Shown: positions 6,258-12,652 of the stretch, piece after piece
Position numbering within the stretch: position 1 is the first letter of the stretch
Layout of the letters: each line of letters starts with the position of its first letter
Source: Natronomonas gomsonensis
GTDB lineage: Archaea > Halobacteriota > Halobacteria > Halobacteriales > Haloarculaceae
Direction of reading: 5' to 3'
Length of the DNA: 64,000 nt
Assembly (NCBI RefSeq): GCF_013391635.1
Contig: NZ_JACAWU010000001.1
Coordinates: 496,001-560,000 of the forward strand
Notes under the pieces: model-generated
Told to the model about the DNA's origin: nothing
The model's input: the letters and a program-made list of their open reading frames with translations, nothing else
Databases searched by the model: none
Made by a program: the position numbers and the translations under genes

Positions 6258-9200
6258 GTGACTACTGTAGCCGATTTACGGGACGTCCTCCACGAATTCC
6301 TCGAAGAACTCGACGAAGAATTCGACGACCCCCACGAAATCGAGCGCATCCTCAACGGCGACCGAGAAATCACACGCCGCGACATCTCAGCCGAACCCGA
6401 AACATGGACGGAAGACATCCTCATCAACCCAGTCCTGCGAGCTGTCGGCCTACACAAAACACCGGGACGCCCAACCTCCCAGCGGAAAACACCCGACTTC
6501 AAACTCGAAGAAGACTTCAACGACCAAACTCTCGAAATCGTCGGCGAGAACAAATCTCTGAACAAAATTGAAGACGCCGAAGACGAACTCGTTTCGGACT
6601 ATCTATCCAATATTTCATTTCCGAACGACGGTATCGCCACCGACGGCCTCGACTGGGTAGTGTATCGTACTGAACGTGGTGGCGACTTCTTTGAACACGA
6701 AGCTGTCAGGCGACACAGCTTCCGTGACATTCTCCGACAACTGGCTCGTGACGAGAACATCATCAGTCAACAGGCACTCCTGGACGTTGAAATCGACGTT
6801 GACAACGAGCTAGAAGCGTTCGCACTCACGTTCCAGCCTGACCATCTCGTCCCCCTTCTTACCAAAACGGCGCCCTCCGAATTCCGCGACAGACGCCAGA
6901 AAGACGTTGACGACTTCTTCGGGATTTACATCGAGGTACTGTTCGGCGAGTCTGACGAACACAACTACGACACTTGCCTGCGCAACGATATCGTCGCGCC
7001 CGACGGGGCTTCCCGGAAAGACAAGGACGTGTTCGCGGTCACGTTGGTGAACCGACTCATGTTCATTCGGTTCTTGGAAGAACGCGGCGTACTATCAGAA
7101 GGGTTCCTGCACGAGCGAGTCGAGGACTACAGTGACGGTATCCCCACGAGCCTGTACGAAACGACGATTAAACCGCTGTTCTACGATCTGTTCAACAAAC
7201 CACGAAGCGACCGAGACCTCCATGGTGACTGGTACGATGACGTCCCGTACCTGAACGGTGGGTTGTTCCGACAGAACCTCTCGCAAGAAGATGACTACGA
7301 CGTTCGGAACCCATCGATGGTGTTGGTCATCGATAAGCTCATCGAGGGCAACCATGAACTCGACCTCGAAATCGACCCGGCCATCCTCGGTAGCGTCTTC
7401 GAAATGACCATCAACCACATCAGCGAGTCTGAAGACCGACAAAAGGAGACCGGGGCGTATTACACGCCGAACGACGTTACTCACCTGATTAATTCGCAGG
7501 CCGTTGACGGGCAGGTCAAGGAACGAATCGTTGATGCGTTTGCTGAAGCGGTAGATGACGGGGTTGAGTCTACCCTTCGTAGCGAGGCAGAGTCGGAGTC
7601 TCTAACGCAGATTTTGGCACATATTGAGGAGGGTGAAGGGTGGTATGGGAGCACGCAAGGACTCGATAATGCGAAGGAAGCGATACTCGACCTCACTGTT
7701 CTCGACCCTGCGTGTGGTTCGGGTCACTTTCTGACAGCTGCGATGGAACAACTACACCAAGTACTCCAATCCATCCATCGGGGACAGCATAGAGGCGAAG
7801 ACCCGTCTGCAGAGGAGAAGTACCATCAGAAACGCGATATCGCGTTGAATTCGATTTACGGGGTGGACGTTGACCGGGTAGCGACGGAAATCGCCAAGCT
7901 ACGGACATGGTTGAAAATTCTGGAGGGGAACGATTGGGAGGAGAGCTACGGGCGGCTTCCGAACATCGACGTGAATATTCTCGAAGGGAACTCGCTCATC
8001 GGTCTTCCGAGCGTTGGGTATGGCGCCACAACGCTGGGTGAGTATAGCGACCGGATGGACGAGATACTCACGCAACGCAAGGAATACAAGCAGGACAACG
8101 AAGGGTCGAAAACCGATATCGATGAATTGCGGAACGACCTTCGAGACGATCTCAACAAAGAGTTCATCGACCGGCTTACGCAAACTGTTGAAGACGAAAT
8201 CCGAGACGCGAGCCTGTTTGAGGAACTCGCTGACGACATCAGCCCGGTCGAGTTGCGTCAGTATATCGATTCGGTGTCAGTGAAGCAAAGGGACGATGAT
8301 GAATTCACCAACAGTCAAATCGCCGACCTGGAAGATGCCGGGTTCGACGTCCATTACTTGCATAAGAGCGCGAAGATGGACATCGCGGACTACATGGAGG
8401 AGCTTCAGAAGCAAACTAATCGAAACGGTATATCAAGCCAATCTGAAGCCGCAGAACACATTTTAGAAGCGTTAATCGAGTTTGCAGAGCAGGACGAGTT
8501 CTACTACAACAAAGTTGTTCGACGGCCTGTGCTGTCCGACCTGAAGCGCATCGAAGGGAAGCCGTTCCATTGGACGGCAGAGTTCCCAGAAGCTCGGAGA
8601 GAGGACGATAGCGGGAACTACGACATGTGCTTCGACATCGTTGTCGGGAACCCACCGTACGGAGATATCCTCTCAGACCACGGAAAATACCTCGTTGATT
8701 CGTACGAGACCGGTGGCATCAACGATATTGCAGCTCAATTCGTTGAGCGTGAACTGCAGCTACTGAAACTCGGCGGGCACTTCGGTAACATCACCACGCT
8801 CCGTATTGCCTACGACCAACGGGAGGAACCAGCTCGAAAGCACCTGACTCGACGGTTGGAGCAGACGAAGATGGCGTGTTTCGCGCACAGACCGTCTCGT
8901 ATATTCGAAGGTGCGCACGTGAAGCCGGCCATCGTCACCGGGCGTCTTACCAATGAACACGAACCGGACATCTACACCAGCCGCTACATCCGTTTCACGA
9001 GCGAGAACCGGAACGAGGTACTCTCGAACATCAGTTACGCGAAGGCGAACGGGTTAGCGCTTGGAGAGAAAATCGGTGATGGTCAGAACCGGTCCATCCC
9101 GAAGTTAGGGCACGAAACCGCTCGGTCTGCGTTGGAGAAACTCAAAGACGCGAGTGACAGAGTGTTCGAGGATGCGCTTTGTGACGAGGAAACAGACCAT

Positions 9201-9710
9201 TTGATGTGGCGGCGTCGTGGGGCGCTCTATTGGATTAACCCGTTGTTCGTAAATCTGTACGATGAGATGGACAAAGACACACCAACCAGTATGTACCGAA
9301 TGTATTTCTCATCGGATTTGGAGCGTCGATTTAGCCTGATTACGCTCCAGTCCTCACTGTTCTACTGGTACTGGATGGTGTACAAGAACGGGCGGAACAT
9401 CGACTGGTGGGAGATTAACCCGTTCCCATTCCCGGACGAGGAGACTCTCGAAGAGAATCGAGAGGAGATCATCGAGATCAGTAACGAACTGTGGGATGCG
9501 ATGGAACAGCGGTTTGTTGGGAAAGCGAGAACGGTTATCGAGAATGCTGCTGAGCTGAAGCCGATTGTCGATGACGTTGATGACCTTATCGGGCCGATGT
9601 ATGGTCTTGATGAGGAGGAGATTGAGTACATGAAGAACTTCGACGCGGAGTATGGCCGAACACCGGACGAGATTGAGTCAGAGACGTTGGAAACCTACGC
9701 TGACGACTGA
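6258..9710 (+). CDS. type IIG restriction endonuclease-methyltransferase
   Basis: An 1150-residue single-chain restriction-modification enzyme starting at GTG 6258. Near the N-terminus, TPDF (Asp80) and GENKS (Glu97, Lys99) fit a PD-(D/E)xK nuclease. The central N6-adenine methyltransferase has GAYYTP, motif I DPACGSGHF (about 483-491), YGVDVD and the catalytic NPPY (798-801). Coiled-coil insertion and C-terminal target-recognition regions follow (SSLFYWYW, WWEINPFPFP). This is the Eco57I-like layout. It should methylate and cut the same asymmetric site, protecting the element's host against other DNA or stabilising the element. No separate S, R or M gene is nearby. All key methyltransferase motifs appear intact. 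A BREX PglX role is less likely because no other BREX genes are present. Confidence 0.9.
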   Translation: MTTVADLRDVLHEFLEELDEEFDDPHEIERILNGDREITRRDISAEPETWTEDILINPVLRAVGLHKTPGRPTSQRKTPDFKLEEDFNDQTLEIVGENKSLNKIEDAEDELVSDYLSNISFPNDGIATDGLDWVVYRTERGGDFFEHEAVRRHSFRDILRQLARDENIISQQALLDVEIDVDNELEAFALTFQPDHLVPLLTKTAPSEFRDRRQKDVDDFFGIYIEVLFGESDEHNYDTCLRNDIVAPDGASRKDKDVFAVTLVNRLMFIRFLEERGVLSEGFLHERVEDYSDGIPTSLYETTIKPLFYDLFNKPRSDRDLHGDWYDDVPYLNGGLFRQNLSQEDDYDVRNPSMVLVIDKLIEGNHELDLEIDPAILGSVFEMTINHISESEDRQKETGAYYTPNDVTHLINSQAVDGQVKERIVDAFAEAVDDGVESTLRSEAESESLTQILAHIEEGEGWYGSTQGLDNAKEAILDLTVLDPACGSGHFLTAAMEQLHQVLQSIHRGQHRGEDPSAEEKYHQKRDIALNSIYGVDVDRVATEIAKLRTWLKILEGNDWEESYGRLPNIDVNILEGNSLIGLPSVGYGATTLGEYSDRMDEILTQRKEYKQDNEGSKTDIDELRNDLRDDLNKEFIDRLTQTVEDEIRDASLFEELADDISPVELRQYIDSVSVKQRDDDEFTNSQIADLEDAGFDVHYLHKSAKMDIADYMEELQKQTNRNGISSQSEAAEHILEALIEFAEQDEFYYNKVVRRPVLSDLKRIEGKPFHWTAEFPEARREDDSGNYDMCFDIVVGNPPYGDILSDHGKYLVDSYETGGINDIAAQFVERELQLLKLGGHFGNITTLRIAYDQREEPARKHLTRRLEQTKMACFAHRPSRIFEGAHVKPAIVTGRLTNEHEPDIYTSRYIRFTSENRNEVLSNISYAKANGLALGEKIGDGQNRSIPKLGHETARSALEKLKDASDRVFEDALCDEETDHLMWRRRGALYWINPLFVNLYDEMDKDTPTSMYRMYFSSDLERRFSLITLQSSLFYWYWMVYKNGRNIDWWEINPFPFPDEETLEENREEIIEISNELWDAMEQRFVGKARTVIENAAELKPIVDDVDDLIGPMYGLDEEEIEYMKNFDAEYGRTPDEIESETLETYADD

Positions 9711-9750
9711 CCAAACGCTGATTCCATCCCTTCCCGTAGGTATCTGTAGA

Positions 9751-10338
9751 ATGGAGACGCCTGTTGGAACAGAAGGAACCGAGTTTCGAGGCCTGAAGAT
9801 AGTGAATGTTGTCGCGTCAGGCGTACTCGGGGCTGGTGAGATAGATACTGATGTGTTGGGTGCTGAGCTTTCTGTTGAGAAAACTGTGATGCCGGGACGC
9901 GTGTATTTGAAGTCGGATGATCATTCGCCGGTGTCGATGGTTTTTCGTTCAGGTTCGTACACTATCGCTGGCGCGTCTTCTTGGGAGTCGGTTCTAGAGG
10001 TCGTTGATTGGCTTTTTGAGACTCTCGATAGTATCGGGGCAGGGGTGAATCGAGAGGAGATGTTGGATTCTGTCTCGGTGAAATATATGGTTGTGACTGG
10101 TGCATTGAGTGATGGATTGGATTTAGCTGCTGTGGTGGTGGCGTTGGGGATGGAGAGTTCGGAGTATGAGCCTGAGCAGTTCCCAGCGGTGATTCATAGG
10201 CCGGAGAATATCGACTGTACGGTGTTGTTGTTCTCTACTGGGAAGGTCACTATCACGGGAGTTCGGAACGTTCAGGATGCGTATGAGGTGTATGAAAATC
10301 TTGAGCAGACGCTTAGAGAGGGGAAGTTGATATCATGA
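9751..10338 (+). CDS. divergent TATA-binding protein (TBP) paralogue
   Basis: A 195-residue protein from ATG 9751, about the length of archaeal TBPs. It has the two-fold TBP repeat. Repeat 1 (about 15-95) keeps IVNVVASG and VFRSGSYTIAGA but has lost the EQFPG segment (TVMPG instead). Repeat 2 (about 108-190) is well preserved, with YEPEQFPAVIHR (139-150) and LLFSTGKVTITG (159-170). It should bind TATA-like DNA and recruit TFB, perhaps with altered specificity because one DNA-kinking stirrup is changed. It lies 40 bases after the restriction enzyme and overlaps the next gene by ATGA. Its codons are T-richer than its neighbours', suggesting a separate origin. Haloarchaea are known to carry several TBPs, often on plasmids. 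Confidence 0.85.
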   Translation: METPVGTEGTEFRGLKIVNVVASGVLGAGEIDTDVLGAELSVEKTVMPGRVYLKSDDHSPVSMVFRSGSYTIAGASSWESVLEVVDWLFETLDSIGAGVNREEMLDSVSVKYMVVTGALSDGLDLAAVVVALGMESSEYEPEQFPAVIHRPENIDCTVLLFSTGKVTITGVRNVQDAYEVYENLEQTLREGKLIS

Positions 10339-10565
10339 GTCGATTCGTCGAAGGCGACCGCGTACGCGTGGATATCCCGGATGCGACTGACCCGGATCAC
10401 GACCGCTGGCATGGCCGCGTGGGTGTCGTTGTTGCCATACGCGAGGACGACGCGGGCCGAGCGACCGGCGACGCGAGAGATAGCGTCGAGTACCTCGTCG
10501 AGTCTGAAGAGGGTTCGATGTATTTCCGTTGGCGCGACCTCAGACCGTCAGAATCCGACGATTAG
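10335..10565 (+). CDS. 76-residue SH3/KOW-like protein
   Basis: A small beta-rich protein: FVEGDRVRVDIPD, GRVGVVVAIREDD, VEYLVESEEG and FRWRDLRP follow the order of strands in KOW/SH3-like haloarchaeal proteins. Its ATG lies in the stop of the TBP gene (ATGA overlap), so the two are coupled. It may help assemble or recruit nucleic acid or transcription factors with the TBP; the function is unproven. It converges with the winged-helix gene at 10562, sharing four bases at the stops. Confidence 0.65.
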   Translation: MSRFVEGDRVRVDIPDATDPDHDRWHGRVGVVVAIREDDAGRATGDARDSVEYLVESEEGSMYFRWRDLRPSESDD

Positions 10566-10927
10566 TCGAGCGTCTGTTCGACCGCTTCGTGAGCTGCGTA
10601 CACGGCGTGAATCTCTGAGCGGACTCTCAGCGTCTTTTCGCGGTCATTATATGCACACGCTCCGCAGGCGTCGAGGCGCCCAGCGTGTTGCTGTGTGAGC
10701 GACACATACGCGCAGGTTCTGTCGTCTCCGAGAGTCGAGAGGTGGTCTGCGACGTCGCTGCAGGCCACCTCTTCACCGACGTCGTATTGGACGAGGTATT
10801 CGATTATTCGACGACGACGTTCGTTGTTCAGGAGTTCGTACACAACGGTGGGAGGGAGGTTCGGTGAGTCCGATTCTGCGTCGGTCGTGTCGAACTGTTC
10901 TCGAATAGCGTTGAGCAGTTGCATCAC
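10562..10927 (-). CDS. winged-helix protein (DUF7344-like)
   Basis: A 121-residue protein with the haloarchaeal winged-helix signature VYELLNNERRRRIIEYL and a following ACSDVADHLS helix, then SLTQQHAGRLDACGACAYNDREKTLRV as the wing. This family (DUF7344-like by recall) occurs widely in haloarchaea as putative transcription regulators. It is transcribed toward the TBP operon and could regulate element genes. Two Cys in the wing may be incidental. Confidence 0.7.
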   Translation of the reverse strand: MMQLLNAIREQFDTTDAESDSPNLPPTVVYELLNNERRRRIIEYLVQYDVGEEVACSDVADHLSTLGDDRTCAYVSLTQQHAGRLDACGACAYNDREKTLRVRSEIHAVYAAHEAVEQTLD

Positions 10928-10985
10928 CGGGAACTCGATTGTGACTGCTCAATGCCTATGTATAAACCTGAAGACCAGCGCGGTC

Positions 10986-11315
10986 TTACCAAGGGTTCTC
11001 GACCTGCTCGTCTGTGGCGCACACATCACACACGAGTCCATCGACCGATTCGACATCACCGTCGTGACGCGACGTTTCGCCACCTAAATGACGCCATCCA
11101 CTGTCGGTGATATGTACGTATTCGTGCGCGAGGCCACCACGCTCGACCATGTCCAATTCTTTCAGATTATCCAATGCACCTTTGTGTCGATCAGTACTGT
11201 ACCCACCACTCACACGGTCACCGACAACACTCCGCAATTGGTGATAGTCGATGGGGTCATGATACGCAACCGCTTCGAGCATCACGCGCTCGACAGGTTT
11301 CGGGGCCGAGGCCAT
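10986..11315 (-). CDS. winged-helix/MarR-like small protein with C-terminal Cys pair
   Basis: A 109-residue protein. The N-terminal half reads as a helix-turn-helix (VERVMLEAVAYHDPIDYHQLRSVVG, then HKGALDNLKELDMVERGG), followed by a beta wing (YVHITDSGWRHL). The tail contains CDVC. It is probably a DNA-binding regulator of the element, read in the same direction as the gene at 10562 with 58 bases between them. Confidence 0.55.
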   Translation of the reverse strand: MASAPKPVERVMLEAVAYHDPIDYHQLRSVVGDRVSGGYSTDRHKGALDNLKELDMVERGGLAHEYVHITDSGWRHLGGETSRHDGDVESVDGLVCDVCATDEQVENPW

Positions 11316-11474
11316 ACACGACGTTGACTGACCACCTCATATGTATACGATGGGTCTAAACCACCAAAGGGGAAGCCTAAACCCTACCTTCGAGTGTCGA
11401 AGACACCACTCCTCCAACCCGTATACAGCGATTTACCGGCAAATATTGCGAAAAACGGCTTTGTCGACATTTTC

Positions 11475-11641
11475 TCAGTCGTTCCGGCAGTCGTGGCAAA
11501 CCCAGTCTTCTCCGCGATCAATCAACTCTTCGAGGATGTCGATGCCTTCGGCCATCTCGCCGCATTCGGCACAGTCAACTGGGTCGCGTTCGGCAATCAA
11601 TTGCAGTGCTTCTTCGAGGTTGTTATGTTTTTTTTTTTCAT
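11475..11641 (-). pseudogene. 55-residue zinc-finger gene out of frame at an A11 tract
   Basis: The minus strand has ATG at 11641 followed at once by eleven A residues. The ATG frame stops after 14 codons. Adding one A (or dropping two) joins it to an excellent frame: MKKKKHNNLEEALQLIAERD, then CAEC, an acidic helix, and CHDC near the end. This makes a 55-residue zinc-finger protein like others in the element. Without the shift no ATG, GTG or TTG opens that frame after the TAG upstream. It is either a true frameshift, a homopolymer switch, slippage during expression, or a sequencing error in the run. Confidence 0.6.
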
Positions 11642-11750
11642 AGTTGTTGTTGGTGTAAGAATTGAGGATCTAGATACGGTTAATGGTAACGACGAACCGA
11701 CCGCGTAGAGGTGTTGAGGTGGCTGTGTTCGAGGGTATCGAGGTTCTTAC

Positions 11751-11950
11751 CAGTGATGAAGCGAGGTGAGGGGTGGTTTATACACTCATGAAGCGAGGTC
11801 GAGCCAACTCACAGTGATGAACCGAGGTGTGCCCGCTTTATACAGTGACGAAGTCAGGTGACAGAGACCATATCGATGACAGGGTACCCCGGGTGTCATC
11901 GATATGTTCTCTGGTAATTCTGAGGTTTACAGTGATGAACCGAGGTGACG
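11751..11950 (+). repeat. five iterons, consensus AGTGATGAASCGAGGTG
   Basis: Copies begin near 11752, 11784, 11812, 11842 and 11931; most are preceded by TTTA(TA)C. The first four are 28-32 bases apart, about three helical turns, and the last is three such steps further on, beyond the central dyad. The second and fourth copies are the most diverged. The layout suggests binding sites for a replication initiator or a repressor. Confidence 0.7.
11862..11913. repeat. 52-bp dyad inside the iteron array
   Basis: Outer arms CAGAGA/TCTCTG (11862-11867 and 11908-11913) flank perfect 12-base arms ATATCGATGACA (11870-11881) and its complement (11894-11905), around a core containing GGGTACCC. This long, nearly perfect palindrome within iterons is a typical origin element. 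Confidence 0.75.
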
Positions 11951-11999
11951 TCCCGCGACAGCCAACGCTGGTCGAGTTTAGTTACGAGAAGGAAAGTGT

Positions 12000-12047
12000 C
12001 CCAGGTACCACCTGGGGTCGTTGTGGCACTCGGACACTAATGTGTCC
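12000..12047. repeat. two short inverted repeats right of the iterons
   Basis: CCCAGGT-ACC-ACCTGGG (12000-12016) and GGACAC-TAAT-GTGTCC (12032-12047). The second arm sequence GTGTCC also occurs just before the first repeat (11996-12001). They may be operator or origin accessory sites. Confidence 0.6.
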
Positions 12048-12163
12048 TATCCTAATATACACCACCCAACCACTTAAGTATTACCCATCAATACAACCCG
12101 ATGATACTGCTCTCGTCTGCGAATAACCAACAACACACACTACCGAGTAATAGTATGAGAAGC

Positions 12164-12184
12164 GACGGGGGAACCACCCCCGTC
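12164..12184. promoter_or_regulatory. perfect 8-bp hairpin before a GTGGCAC leader repeat
   Basis: GACGGGGG (12164-12171), loop AACCA, CCCCCGTC (12177-12184). It stands directly before the first copy of the leader repeat at 12186. No T-run follows, so an operator or an origin hairpin is likelier than a terminator. Confidence 0.55.
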
Positions 12185-12185
12185 A

Positions 12186-12207
12186 TGTGGCACCATACCT
12201 AACATGG
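12186..12207 (+). repeat. leader repeat copy 1 (GTGGCAC..ACCTAACATGG)
   Basis: The same leader, shorter by three bases, stands in front of the primase start at 12634-12652 and ends in its ATG. A third partial copy (GTCGTTGTGGCAC) is at 12017-12029. The repetition suggests a conserved operator or translation leader. The frame that this copy opens (63 residues, Cys/Thr-rich, not acidic) does not look like a protein. Confidence 0.55.
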
Positions 12208-12633
12208 CTTTTCTATGCCACAGTCACCTGACCGGTGACCAACTATCTATTCTCCCGCGTACATGTAGATTTTACGCACAGCCGATCTTGGAATCGACAG
12301 CGACAGAGCTTCTGTGTGCCACTAAGACCACCCCAATATCAAAACCGCAAGACAGCGAGCCGAAATTTAACCATATCGGGGTGATTGGGGTGTAAACAAT
12401 ATCTCTGGCGAAGGTCTCAAAAACGATTCTCTGAACCCCCCCAAAAGGAATCTCGATTGACCCCAATACCCTCAATATCCTCGCTCCTCTGTGCGGTCGT
12501 TGCGGAAAGTGCGGGGGTGGTGATTACTCCTGCTGCTGGGTTAAGTAGTATTTGCCAAACTCTTAATGCAAACAAGGGGGTATGGTGATGTAAGCAACGA
12601 TTCACTGCGTCCTAACCAGGCGCTCATTGTCGT

Positions 12634-12652
12634 TGTGGCACACCTAACATGG
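12634..12652 (+). promoter_or_regulatory. leader repeat copy 2 at the primase start
   Basis: This copy runs into the ATG of the primase-helicase gene (12649). Together with the copies at 12017 and 12186 it suggests that replication gene expression is controlled from these sites. Confidence 0.5.

Larger units (their letters stand above)
11642..12648. other. putative replication origin region (non-coding)
   Basis: About 1 kb with no convincing gene lies directly upstream of the primase-helicase. It contains five iteron-like repeats, a 52-bp dyad, two further inverted repeats, a perfect 8-bp hairpin and repeated GTGGCAC elements in front of two ATGs, plus AT-rich stretches around 12,050-12,150. 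This is what one expects of an iteron-controlled plasmid or viral origin. The 12,320-12,470 part also carries repeated CCCCAATA motifs in both orientations. Confidence 0.6.

Noticed and set aside
6258..9710. BREX or Dnd-type defence island around the methyltransferase
   Set aside because: The enzyme has its own N-terminal nuclease motif, and no BrxA/B/C/L, PglZ or Dnd genes are nearby; a stand-alone type IIG system explains it.
11394..11708. 104-residue plus-strand frame rich in Val/Phe
   Set aside because: It is the mirror of the zinc-finger gene on the minus strand, and the T11 tract encodes its Phe run.
12204..12395. 63-residue frame opened by the first leader repeat
   Set aside because: Composition is Cys/Thr/Leu-rich and not acidic, it has no motif, and it lies in the origin-like block. 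More likely a chance frame behind a duplicated leader.
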